The notes below the pieces were generated by a model, which was not told the DNA's origin, ran no database searches, and saw only the letters and a program-made list of their open reading frames with translations. Position numbers and translations under genes: made by a program. DNA of 25,472 nt from an uncultured Prevotella sp. (lineage in GTDB: Bacteria; Bacteroidota; Bacteroidia; Bacteroidales; Bacteroidaceae), in assembly GCA_946999025.1 (NCBI GenBank), contig CAMQBP010000007.1, positions 1 through 25,472 on the forward strand, given 5' to 3'. Shown here in pieces: positions 1 through 7,607 of this stretch; the first letter of the stretch is position 1; each line of letters begins with the position of its first letter.

Positions 1-19
1 AAGATATGTTTGATATATT

Positions 20-430
20 TCATTTCTTAATGCTTATTTGATTCTTCTTCTCTACACGGGAAAAATAGATTGCATCATAAATTACCATCGCTAAATAGTA
101 AATTGTGAACATAGCTGCGAATGCTATGACTTGCTCTCTGGTTCGAACGATCAGGCAATACGCCAGAACCACTAATATTCCCAAAAAGAACTTCACGGCC
201 ATGGCTGTCAAGTAAAAGCCTGTCAGCTTCGTTGGTGATGCCTTAGCTGTTTTCTTCCATAAAGCAGCATAGACGAGTGTTGAGGTTAAAAAGTACACCA
301 CACACACCACCAGTCCTGTCAGCATTGTTGTTCTGGAAGTGATTTGAATGGCTAATAAAAAGCTCAGCATGAATCCTGCAATGATCCATAAACTAACTTT
401 CTTATATTGTTTAACCACAGAATCAATCAT
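20..430 (-). CDS. AtpI-like four-helix membrane protein of the ATP synthase operon
   Basis: This 136-residue protein is almost entirely hydrophobic, with about four predicted membrane helices, basic loops and a lysine-rich C-terminus. It lies directly downstream of atpC on the same strand, 14 bp after the atpC stop. In Bacteroidetes ATP synthase operons a small uncharacterised membrane gene commonly sits between atpC and atpB, and such proteins are thought to resemble AtpI, an assembly or Mg2+-related accessory protein of the F0 sector. I chose the ATG at 430 because it is preceded by GGAAAG at a normal ribosome-binding distance; the open frame extends upstream only to a TTG inside the end of atpC. 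The role is inferred from position and topology; I see no diagnostic motif. atpB would be expected just beyond the left edge of the window. Confidence 0.7.
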   Translation of the reverse strand: MIDSVVKQYKKVSLWIIAGFMLSFLLAIQITSRTTMLTGLVVCVVYFLTSTLVYAALWKKTAKASPTKLTGFYLTAMAVKFFLGILVVLAYCLIVRTREQVIAFAAMFTIYYLAMVIYDAIYFSRVEKKNQISIKK

Positions 431-444
431 GAACTTTCCGTCTA

Positions 445-684
445 TTATACTTCCACACAAAGTGAAACGTTGTTCTGCTTAACCTCAACGAAGCCACCCA
501 GAATCTCGATTTTCTGCTTTTGTTGATGTGTTTTATATTCCACCACTCCTTTTTCTAACGAAGAGATAATTGGAGCATGGTCTGTCAAGATTTGAAAACT
601 TCCCAATGTTCCAGGCACCAGGACGCTTTCCACCTCTCCGTCATACACCACCTTTTCGGGAGAAACAATTCTAAGATGCAACAT
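445..684 (-). CDS. atpC: F1 ATP synthase subunit epsilon (short form)
   Basis: This is the epsilon subunit of the F1 sector, part of the central stalk that couples rotation to catalysis at the cytoplasmic face. The 79 residues match the N-terminal beta-sandwich domain: the start MLHLRIVSPEKVVYDGEV, the central GTLGSFQILTDHAPIISSL segment, and a closing GGFVEV strand. The C-terminal two-helix domain present in the ~135-residue E. coli protein, which inhibits ATP hydrolysis, is absent, because the frame stops right after the beta-sandwich. This short form is usual in Bacteroidetes. The gene begins 21 bp after atpD and is followed 14 bp later by the AtpI-like gene, so all three are probably one transcript. 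Confidence 0.92.
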   Translation of the reverse strand: MLHLRIVSPEKVVYDGEVESVLVPGTLGSFQILTDHAPIISSLEKGVVEYKTHQQKQKIEILGGFVEVKQNNVSLCVEV

Positions 685-705
685 ATTTCTCTTTCTGTTT
701 TGTGT

Positions 706-2235
706 TTATCCCTGTGCTGCCGCAAGCAATTTCTTACCTTTTTCAATGGCATCTTCTATGGTGCCCACGTTCAGGAATGCCTGTTCTGGCAGGTCATCAA
801 CCTCACCATCAAGAATCATATTGAATCCCTTGATGGTATCTTCAATTGAAACCATCACACCTTTCACGCCTGTAAACTGTTCGGCCACCGTAAATGGTTG
901 TGACAAGAAGCGCTGTACGCGACGGGCACGGTTCACAATTAGTTTATCTTCATCAGACAACTCGTCCATTCCCAGAATGGCAATGATGTCTTGTAATTCC
1001 TGATAGTGTTGCAAAATTTGTTTCACTCTTTGCGCACACTCATAATGCTCTTTGCCAACAATCAATGGATCAAGAATGCGCGACGTAGATCCCAAGGGGT
1101 CCACAGCAGGGTAAATACCCAGCTCTGTGATCTTACGACTCAACTCAGTCGTGGCATCCAAGTGTGCAAATGTCGTGGCAGGAGCAGGGTCTGTCAAGTC
1201 ATCTGCCGGCACATAAACAGCCTGAACGGATGTAATAGATCCTTTCTTGGTTGATGTGATGCGCTCTTGCATCACGCCCATTTCAGAGGCCAAGGTTGGT
1301 TGATAACCCACGGCCGATGGCATACGACCCAGCAAAGCAGACACTTCAGAACCTGCCTGCGTGAATCGGAAAATATTGTCGACGAAGAACATGATGTCTG
1401 CATGCTCACCATGCCCGGCAACACCCTTGTCACGAAACTCCTCGGCAACGGTCAACCCTGACAAAGCAACCGATGCGCGGGCCCCTGGTGGTTCGTTCAT
1501 CTGTCCATATACGAGTGTGGCCTGTGATTGTTTCAATGCTTCAGGATCGACCAATGACAAATCCCACTTGCCTTCATCCATGGCCTTACGGAATTTCTCA
1601 CCGTATTTAATCACGCCCGATTCAATCATATCTCGAATCAAGTCGTTGCCTTCACGCGTACGTTCACCAACGCCAGCGAAGACCGAATAACCATTATGGC
1701 CTTTGGCGATGTTGTTAATCAATTCCATGATCAACACCGTCTTACCGACACCGGCGCCACCGAACAATCCGATTTTACCACCTTTCATATACGGTTCCAG
1801 CAAGTCAATCACCTTGATGCCGGTTGCCAGCATTTCTTTGTGCGTAGACAAATCCTCAAACTTTGGAGGTTCTCTATGGATAGGATACGAGTTATCCATG
1901 TTCAGCGGTTCCATTCCGTCAATCGCCTTGCCTACCACATTCATCATTCTACCCTTAATCTGTTCTCCAGAGGGCATGGTGATGGGGCTTCCCGTGGGGA
2001 TAACTTCCATTCCACGTTGCAACCCATCGGTATTATCCATGGCTACACAACGAACCGTGTCTTCACCTATGTGTTGCTGAGTTTCGATGATCAGCTCCGT
2101 TCCATCTTGGCGTTTGATTTTTAGAGCATCATAGATTCTTGGGAGCACTTTGTCTGAATCTTGCCCTTTGGTGTCAAAATAAACATCGATGACAGGCCCA
2201 ATAATCTGAGAGATATGTCCGGTTATCTGTGACAT
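706..2235 (-). CDS. atpD: F1 ATP synthase subunit beta
   Basis: This is the catalytic subunit of the F1 ATPase. The N-terminal beta-barrel (ITGHISQIIGPVIDVYF) is followed by the nucleotide-binding domain with the P-loop GGAGVGKT at residues 159-166, the GERTREGNDL segment, and the conserved stretches GQMNEPPGARASVALSGL and LLGRMPSAVGYQPTLASEMG. The C-terminal helical domain ends in a normal GKKLLAAAQG tail. At 509 residues it is about 50 longer than the E. coli protein. Part of the excess is an insertion just before the GQMNEPP motif (KFRKAMDEGKWDLSLVDPEA), which I recall as typical of Bacteroidetes beta subunits. It heads the atpD-atpC-membrane-gene unit and has its own predicted promoter 54 bp upstream. 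Confidence 0.98.
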   Translation of the reverse strand: MSQITGHISQIIGPVIDVYFDTKGQDSDKVLPRIYDALKIKRQDGTELIIETQQHIGEDTVRCVAMDNTDGLQRGMEVIPTGSPITMPSGEQIKGRMMNVVGKAIDGMEPLNMDNSYPIHREPPKFEDLSTHKEMLATGIKVIDLLEPYMKGGKIGLFGGAGVGKTVLIMELINNIAKGHNGYSVFAGVGERTREGNDLIRDMIESGVIKYGEKFRKAMDEGKWDLSLVDPEALKQSQATLVYGQMNEPPGARASVALSGLTVAEEFRDKGVAGHGEHADIMFFVDNIFRFTQAGSEVSALLGRMPSAVGYQPTLASEMGVMQERITSTKKGSITSVQAVYVPADDLTDPAPATTFAHLDATTELSRKITELGIYPAVDPLGSTSRILDPLIVGKEHYECAQRVKQILQHYQELQDIIAILGMDELSDEDKLIVNRARRVQRFLSQPFTVAEQFTGVKGVMVSIEDTIKGFNMILDGEVDDLPEQAFLNVGTIEDAIEKGKKLLAAAQG

Positions 2236-2289
2236 GATTTTATATTTTATATCAATATTTATCTAAATTAATCTTAAACTAAAGCCCTG

Positions 2290-2297
2290 CAAATATA
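2290..2297 (-). promoter_or_regulatory. Predicted -7 box for atpD
   Basis: Read on the minus strand this is TATATTTG followed by C, a full match to the Bacteroidetes -7 consensus TAnnTTTG. It lies 54 bp before the atpD start in the 150-bp gap after pfkA. I see no clear TTTG at the -33 position, so the call rests on the -7 box and its placement. Confidence 0.55.
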
Positions 2298-2385
2298 CGA
2301 AAATACTTTGTATAGCTCGTTGGCTTCGTTAGATATTAACAAAACCACGTGTTATATTAACATATATTACGGTTGTCGGCTCACC

Positions 2386-3363
2386 TTATATGCTCAGTTC
2401 ATCAAGCACCTTGATAAGTTTTCGGTCAAACGGTTTATCACTTCTGATGGCTTCTACCAGCGGAATGTAAGCTATCTCGTTGTTTTTGATTCCTATCATG
2501 ATGTTGCGTTGCCCCTGTAAGATAGCCTCAATGGCCGACACGCCTGTTCTACTTGCCAGTATTCTATCATGTGCAGAGGGACGACCTCCACGCTGAAGAT
2601 GCCCTAAAATGGTGACGCGAACATCATATCCGGGAAACTCTTTCCTTACACGATCAGCGTAATACAACGCACCACACTTGGGACTTTCGCTCACGATGAC
2701 GATGCACGAGCGTTTTGATTTACGTATACCCCGTTGCATGAAATGTCCTAACTGGTCTACGTCAGTATTATCTTCGGGTATGATGGCAGCTTCTGCACCT
2801 GATGCGATAGCACTGTTTTGCGCCAAGAAACCAGCATCACGCCCCATCACCTCTACAAAGAAAATGCGCTCATGGCTCTGTGCCGTGTCCCTGATTCGGT
2901 CAACACATTCAACAATCGTGTTCAGGGTTGTGTCATATCCAATGGTCGAATCCGTTCCATACAAGTCGTTGTCAATCGTACCGGGCAGACCGATACAACG
3001 AACATCGTATTCCTTACCGAACTCCATAGCACCCCTTAGCGAACCATTTCCACCAATCACAATCAATGCGCCTATCTGATGTTTCTTAACATTTTCATAA
3101 GCTTTCTTTCGTCCCTCAGGTGTCATAAACTCTAAAGAGCGTGCTGTTTTCAAGATTGTGCCGCCCGACATGATGATGCCGCTCACGTTTTCGGTCGTAA
3201 AATCCTTGATGTCGTCGTTAATCAGGCCATCAAATCCCTTGTAGATACCTTTAATCTTAAAGCCATTACAGATGCCCGCGCGCGTCACCGCACGGATGGC
3301 TGCATTCATTCCCGGAGCATCTCCACCAGAGGTCAAAACTCCTATTGTTGTTATATTATTCAT
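2386..3363 (-). CDS. pfkA: ATP-dependent 6-phosphofructokinase
   Basis: It phosphorylates fructose 6-phosphate to fructose 1,6-bisphosphate in glycolysis. The 325 residues match the short bacterial PfkA. Visible motifs are TSGGDAPGMNAAIRAV at residues 11-26, PGTIDND at 127-133 with the catalytic aspartate of TIDND, MGRDAG, and the substrate-binding HLQRGGRPSAHDR segment. The glycine after GGN and the PGT (not PKT) ahead of IDND point to ATP rather than pyrophosphate as donor. One oddity is that the usual GGDGS metal/ATP motif reads GGNGS (residues 104-108), so the aspartate equivalent to E. coli Asp103 is Asn106. The gene starts 16 bp after nhaD and probably shares its transcript. Confidence 0.95.
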   Translation of the reverse strand: MNNITTIGVLTSGGDAPGMNAAIRAVTRAGICNGFKIKGIYKGFDGLINDDIKDFTTENVSGIIMSGGTILKTARSLEFMTPEGRKKAYENVKKHQIGALIVIGGNGSLRGAMEFGKEYDVRCIGLPGTIDNDLYGTDSTIGYDTTLNTIVECVDRIRDTAQSHERIFFVEVMGRDAGFLAQNSAIASGAEAAIIPEDNTDVDQLGHFMQRGIRKSKRSCIVIVSESPKCGALYYADRVRKEFPGYDVRVTILGHLQRGGRPSAHDRILASRTGVSAIEAILQGQRNIMIGIKNNEIAYIPLVEAIRSDKPFDRKLIKVLDELSI

Positions 3364-3379
3364 ACTTCAAAAAAATGCT

Positions 3380-4759
3380 TCATACAAAGATATATAGAGC
3401 CAGATAGCCCAACACGGTTCCCACCAATGCTTTCCATCCTATATTGCGCAAATACCAGCCCACTCGGATGCGTTCAGCCTTAATCAAGGCTAACCCGCTC
3501 ATCGAGCCAATGGCCAAGATGTTTCCGGCAACGGCTGATGTGTATCCCACTATTTTCCAATATTCCCCGTCTTGCGCGAATGCCGACAGGATACCTGATG
3601 CGTGAACATCATCCACTGCATGAAGCGACAGCATGCCCATTCCTGTGGCAAAGTTGTCTAAAATGGTACTCACCAGTGCACCCGCTGCGCCCAACATCCA
3701 CACATTCTGCACTCCCTGGTCTAACAAAAGGGTAAACCGCTGCATGAATCCAGTTTCCTGTAATACACCGACAGCCAGCATGATGCCCATCACAAAGAGC
3801 ATCATTTGCAGTACACCATATTGCAGTACACGTGGCGTGCGGCGCTGTATCATCTGTTCTTCATTCATCAGTCGATGGTTGAACAATTCGTTCACCACCC
3901 AAAGAACGGATAGCACGCAGAGCGCTCCGAGGAATGGACTCAACCGGGTGATATTACTAAACGACGGGATGAACCACAACCCACCAATGCCGATGAACAG
4001 CATCAACAATCGTTGTCGCACGTTGAGATTGGTATCATCGCCACGATAGGGCATCACAATCCACTCGGTCTGCATCCGCTCGGGCAACATCCGCCCCACC
4101 CAATAGGTTGGCAGGGCCCATGCGATGAGGCATGGGATGAGTAACGACAGCGAATAGTTGGTTGGCGTAACGGCTCCTTGACTCCACAAAACCAGTCCCA
4201 TGGGATCGCCGATGACCGTTAACGCTCCGCCACAATTGGCAGCCAAGACGATGGCCGAACCATAAATCATGCGGTATCGCCTGCTTGGAATAATCTTGTG
4301 CATGATAGTGAGCATCATGACCGTGGTGGTGAGGTTGTCGAGATTGGCCGAGATGATAAACGTCACAACGGCCAGCCTCCATAATATTTTCTTGCTGCTG
4401 CGTGTTTTCAACAGCTGGCTGATAAAATCGAAACACCCATTGTTGCTCAGAATCTCCACAATGGTCATAGTGGCCATCAAGAAGAGAACAATCTCTGAGG
4501 CATGACCCACATGCTTGAGAAACACATGGCGGGCAATAAACTCTTTGACAAGTATTCCTGTAGATTCGGCTCCGTTTAAGAAATGAGCATAATCGGTAGC
4601 GTGGCGACTCATCACGAAATCGGTGCCGTAACCGACGTACAAAACCCATCCCACCGTTCCTGCGAATATGGCAACAGCAGCTTTGTTGACATTCGTCTTG
4701 CTTTCTGTGGCTATCAAGAGAAGGCAGACTGATAAAATGATGACAATGATGGGTGTCAT
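3380..4759 (-). CDS. nhaD: NhaD-type Na+/H+ antiporter
   Basis: This is an inner-membrane transporter of 459 residues with roughly 12 hydrophobic segments, in the ion transporter superfamily that holds NhaD and ArsB. NhaD proteins export Na+ (or Li+) in exchange for protons. Supporting motifs are SANLDNLTTTVMM (residues 137-149), AANCGGALTVIGDPMGLVLW (173-192) and, in the second half, TILDNFATGMGM, which mirrors the first LDN motif in the inverted-repeat fold. The GD motif region differs from the form I recall for characterised NhaD (GGAWSPIGDVTT), so the transported ion is less certain than the family. It heads a likely nhaD-pfkA transcript with a clear promoter. Confidence 0.85.
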   Translation of the reverse strand: MTPIIVIILSVCLLLIATESKTNVNKAAVAIFAGTVGWVLYVGYGTDFVMSRHATDYAHFLNGAESTGILVKEFIARHVFLKHVGHASEIVLFLMATMTIVEILSNNGCFDFISQLLKTRSSKKILWRLAVVTFIISANLDNLTTTVMMLTIMHKIIPSRRYRMIYGSAIVLAANCGGALTVIGDPMGLVLWSQGAVTPTNYSLSLLIPCLIAWALPTYWVGRMLPERMQTEWIVMPYRGDDTNLNVRQRLLMLFIGIGGLWFIPSFSNITRLSPFLGALCVLSVLWVVNELFNHRLMNEEQMIQRRTPRVLQYGVLQMMLFVMGIMLAVGVLQETGFMQRFTLLLDQGVQNVWMLGAAGALVSTILDNFATGMGMLSLHAVDDVHASGILSAFAQDGEYWKIVGYTSAVAGNILAIGSMSGLALIKAERIRVGWYLRNIGWKALVGTVLGYLALYIFV

Positions 4760-4780
4760 GAGAAAGTGACTTAATCACCG

Positions 4781-4788
4781 CAAAGGTA
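4781..4788 (-). promoter_or_regulatory. Predicted -7 box for nhaD-pfkA
   Basis: On the minus strand this reads TACCTTTG then C, matching TAnnTTTG. A TTTGTTTG run ends 17 bp upstream, so a -33 TTTG lies at 17 or 21 bp spacing, and the nhaD ATG is 21 bp downstream. Confidence 0.65.
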
Positions 4789-4890
4789 ATAAATATAATG
4801 TGAAACAAACAAAACAATTGTGTGATTTTTCCATTAAAACCTCAAAACAGCCTTGTACTTCAATTTTGAATCTGCACATGGAACATGCTT

Positions 4891-4974
4891 GGCAAACCCA
4901 TTGAGTTTAACAGGCAAACCCATTGAGTTTTGCGGGCAAACCCATTGAGTTTGGACCGCAAAACCAATGCTTTT
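4891..4974. repeat. 22-bp tandem repeat of an imperfect palindrome
   Basis: GGCAAACCCATTGAGTTT occurs at 4891-4908, 4913-4930 and 4935-4952, each followed by a variable 4-base spacer (aaca, tgcg, ggac). A degenerate fourth unit (CGCAAAACCAATGCTTTT) sits in register at 4957-4974, so the period is exactly 22 bp. Within each unit CAAACCCATTGAGTTTG is nearly its own reverse complement (14 of 17 positions in the best copy). It lies about 80-170 bp upstream of the nhaD promoter and before the rprY terminator hairpin. Confidence 0.9.
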
Positions 4975-5030
4975 AGAAGAGCTTCATGACCCGTTGTTTA
5001 TCAGCTACTTACCTACATAGCTTTTAATTG

Positions 5031-5063
5031 AAAAAGGCACAGAGCGTAAACCCTGTGCCTTTT
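5031..5063 (-). terminator. Rho-independent terminator of rprX-rprY
   Basis: The 7-bp stem GGCACAG/CTGTGCC encloses a 10-base loop and is flanked by AAAAA and TTTTT. On the minus strand the stem is followed by TTTTTC, about 42 bp after the rprY stop. The symmetric A/T flanks could let it work in both directions. Confidence 0.85.
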
Positions 5064-5104
5064 ATCGTTCTTCAACAAGTTACTCGTCCTGCTTACAAAC
5101 GAGC

Positions 5105-5803
5105 TTAATCTTCCTCTGGTGTGATGAGCTTATAGCCCTTGCCGTGGATGTTGATGATTTCAATCTGGTCGTCATCCTTCAAGTGCTTGCGCAACTTCGT
5201 GATGTAAACATCCATAGAACGGGCGTTGAAATAGTTGTCGTCTATCCAGATGGTCTTCAAAGCAAAGTCGCGCTGCAGAATTTCGTTCGCATGTGAGCAA
5301 AGCAAGGCCAGCAACTCGTTCTCCTTGGTTGTCAACTTGGTTTGCTTCTCACCGATGGTGAGCAACTGCTTCTGCGTGTCGAACACAAATTTGCCGATTT
5401 TGTAAACAGTGGCTTCCTTGTTTTTCTTACCACGCACACGGCGCAAGATGGCCTCAACACGCAACACCAGTTCTTCCATAGAGAATGGCTTGGTGATGTA
5501 ATCGTCGGCTCCAATCTTGAATCCCTCGAGGATATCTTCCTTCAAAACTTTCGCTGTAAGGAAGATGATGGGCATGTCTGCGTTGGCCTGGCGTATTTCC
5601 TGGGCCAGCGTGAACCCGTCTTTCTTAGGCATCATTACGTCCAGGACGCAGATGTCAAACTTGTCCTTCAAGAACTCTCTGTAGCCAGCCTCACCGTCTG
5701 GGCATAATGTTGCGGCATAACCCTTAGCCTGCAAATACTCTCGAAGCAGCATTCCTAAATTCTCATCATCTTCACACAATAGAATTTTAATTTTCTCTTC
5801 CAT
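5105..5803 (-). CDS. rprY: OmpR-family response regulator (RprY-like)
   Basis: This is a cytoplasmic transcription regulator of 232 residues. The receiver domain (about 5-120) has the acidic pair Glu11/Asp12, phospho-acceptor Asp55 in VLDVMMP, Thr83 in FLTAK and Lys105 in TKPFS. The C-terminal winged-helix domain (about 135-230) has the LTTKENELLALL and SMDVYITKLRKHLK segments typical of OmpR/PhoB DNA-binding domains, ending in the INIHGKGYKL hairpin. It is encoded 27 bp after its partner kinase. Sequence and gene order (kinase first) fit the RprX-RprY pair described in Bacteroides fragilis, linked there to envelope and stress-related genes. The target genes cannot be read from this window. 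Confidence 0.9.
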   Translation of the reverse strand: MEEKIKILLCEDDENLGMLLREYLQAKGYAATLCPDGEAGYREFLKDKFDICVLDVMMPKKDGFTLAQEIRQANADMPIIFLTAKVLKEDILEGFKIGADDYITKPFSMEELVLRVEAILRRVRGKKNKEATVYKIGKFVFDTQKQLLTIGEKQTKLTTKENELLALLCSHANEILQRDFALKTIWIDDNYFNARSMDVYITKLRKHLKDDDQIEIINIHGKGYKLITPEED

Positions 5804-5830
5804 AGTCTTGTATTTATTAATGAATAATTA

Positions 5831-7390
5831 TTAATCTTTAATGACGGGGAGTTTGATTGTAAACTTAGTCCCCTTTTTGTACTCACTGTCAACGGATATC
5901 TCACCATCGTGCAGTTCCACAATCTGCTTGACATAAGCCAATCCCAGTCCAAATCCCTTCACGTCGTGCACATTCCCAGTGTGTACGCGGTAGAACTTCT
6001 CGAAAACTTTCTTTAAGTTTTCTTTCTTGATGCCCAGTCCTGTATCACGAATCGACAGGAACAAATGCTCATCATCGTTCCAAGTGGCCATATAGATGTC
6101 CAACGGCTGATCGGGTTTTCCGTACTTCACGGCATTATCCATCAGGTTGAAGATGGCGTTTTGGAAGTGCACTTCGTCAACGTAAATGGTAGAGTCAACG
6201 GCACCTATGTCCGTATATATCCTTCCTCCGGTATGTTCAACACGTAATGAGAACGAATGGGCAATACTCTCAACCATCTCGTTGAGGTCCAATTCCTTCT
6301 TCTTGAACACGGTTTTCTTGCGATCGAACATGGACATCTGCAACACCTTCTCAACCAAAAACCGCAGACGCTTGGTCTCTTCTTGTATCACCCCACCAAG
6401 ATGGTTCATCATAGACTCGCTCTTGGTTAGGCTCTTGTCATTCAACATCTGCGCAGCCAACGAGATACTGGCGATTGGTGTCTTCAATTCGTGCGTCATA
6501 TTGTTGATGAAGTCGTTCTTAATCTCGGTATACCGTTTCTGCCTGAACACCACTACGATGGTGAAAATGAACGTAACCAGCAGGATGAAGGTGAAGACAA
6601 TGGCTGGCATCATGAACCTTACTGAAGAAAAGATGTAGCTGTTCATATCGGGGAAATGCACCTTGACAACGCCCATTTTCGATGCGGGGTCGTTGCGGAA
6701 CAGCACCTGCGAATAGGTATATTCCTCTCCTTTCTCGGAATAATCAGAACATCTGTACACCTCGCGCCCATCCTGTGTCGTCACACGGAAGTGATATGGG
6801 ATGTTGATACCATTGTTCATCAGTTCCGACTTGAGGTCTTGATCCAACAATTTGAAGTTGATTCGTTCTTTCAGCGGCTTGTCAGAAGCTGAATATAAGA
6901 TGGAGTAAACCACCTCGTCGAGTAACGCTTTCTGGTAGATGTACCGGTTTTTAACTATCTCCTGCAATGACTTTGAAGCCTCAGACAGAGAGTTTTTGTC
7001 GTTTTGCAAAATCATTCCCTTGGGCATCTGCGAGGGTTTCACCGTGATGGTCTTCAGCTCAAATGCCGAATACATGGTTCCATCCTTGCCCGTTACCGAG
7101 AACTGGTGAGACTCTTGCAACGTACCGTCGGGCTTTCCTGAACGAGTGCCAATCGAGTCTTGTATATAAGCTCTTCGTTCTGTCTCGTTCACATCCTTCT
7201 GTAGGTAACGCCACGTCTCGTTGTATTCCAAGTTGCGTGATGCTTGGTTCAAGGCTCTGTTGACCGATTCGTCAAACTGTTCCTTTTTCATGTCGGCCAT
7301 TTCCTGAAAGTATTTCAACTGCAGGAAAAGCAACACCAGGAACGAAAGCCCCATGATTGTCGAGATAATCCAAATTGTTCTCTTCTTCAT
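5831..7390 (-). CDS. rprX: Sensor histidine kinase (RprX-like)
   Basis: This is an inner-membrane sensor kinase of 519 residues. A first membrane helix (about 6-23) is followed by a ~230-residue periplasmic sensor region, a second helix (about 259-282), and the cytoplasmic kinase core. The core shows the H-box NNMTHELKTPIASIS with His300, the N-box NAIFNLMDNAVKYG, the G1 motif DTGLGI at 449-454, the F-box KVFEKFYRV and the G2 motif GFGLGLAYVKQIV at 479-491. No HAMP domain is obvious between helix 2 and the H-box. The start at 7390 is favoured because the first membrane helix begins six residues later. The predicted -7 box ends only 6 bp before this ATG, so the mRNA may be leaderless. It forms an operon with rprY. 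Confidence 0.92.
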   Translation of the reverse strand: MKKRTIWIISTIMGLSFLVLLFLQLKYFQEMADMKKEQFDESVNRALNQASRNLEYNETWRYLQKDVNETERRAYIQDSIGTRSGKPDGTLQESHQFSVTGKDGTMYSAFELKTITVKPSQMPKGMILQNDKNSLSEASKSLQEIVKNRYIYQKALLDEVVYSILYSASDKPLKERINFKLLDQDLKSELMNNGINIPYHFRVTTQDGREVYRCSDYSEKGEEYTYSQVLFRNDPASKMGVVKVHFPDMNSYIFSSVRFMMPAIVFTFILLVTFIFTIVVVFRQKRYTEIKNDFINNMTHELKTPIASISLAAQMLNDKSLTKSESMMNHLGGVIQEETKRLRFLVEKVLQMSMFDRKKTVFKKKELDLNEMVESIAHSFSLRVEHTGGRIYTDIGAVDSTIYVDEVHFQNAIFNLMDNAVKYGKPDQPLDIYMATWNDDEHLFLSIRDTGLGIKKENLKKVFEKFYRVHTGNVHDVKGFGLGLAYVKQIVELHDGEISVDSEYKKGTKFTIKLPVIKD

Positions 7391-7396
7391 ATATCA

Positions 7397-7404
7397 CAAA
7401 GATA
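7397..7404 (-). promoter_or_regulatory. Predicted -7 box for rprX-rprY
   Basis: The minus strand reads TATCTTTG, a full match to TAnnTTTG, with a TTG 21 bp upstream as a possible -33 element. Only 6 bp separate it from the rprX ATG. The upstream ~120 bp are extremely A+T-rich. Confidence 0.6.
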
Positions 7405-7554
7405 ACGTTTTTCTTAATTGCTTAACAATAGGCTGTTAAATATTTCTCTATTATTATCGATAATTAACTAAATATATATTTATAATTATATATATTAAAA
7501 TATAAAACATAATTATTGCAAATGAGCATCAATCTTGTGAACTCTTCAAACACA

Positions 7555-7589
7555 AAAGGTGTGACATGGCGAACCACATCACACCCTTT
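7555..7589 (-). terminator. Terminator of the EF-G2 gene
   Basis: An interrupted hairpin pairs GGTGTGA with TCACACC and CATGG-side bases with CCACAT around a short GCGAA loop, flanked by AAAA and CTTT. On the minus strand it is followed by a TTTT tract and lies about 20 bp after the EF-G2 stop. Confidence 0.75.
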
Positions 7590-7607
7590 GACTTGTAAAA
7601 TAACGGT

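Larger units (their letters stand above)
4760..5104. other. 345-bp gap between nhaD and rprY
   Basis: No gene seen. From left to right it holds the nhaD promoter, a four-unit 22-bp tandem repeat (4891-4974) and the rprY terminator (5031-5063). Confidence 0.8.

Noticed and set aside
4035..4817. 260-residue open frame on the minus strand
   Set aside because: It overlaps nhaD in another frame, has a Cys/His/Arg-rich composition with no family pattern, and runs through the nhaD promoter; nhaD is clearly the real gene.
4891..4974. Possible small CRISPR array
   Set aside because: Spacers are only 4 bases and the units are palindromic with a 22-bp period; no cas genes are nearby.
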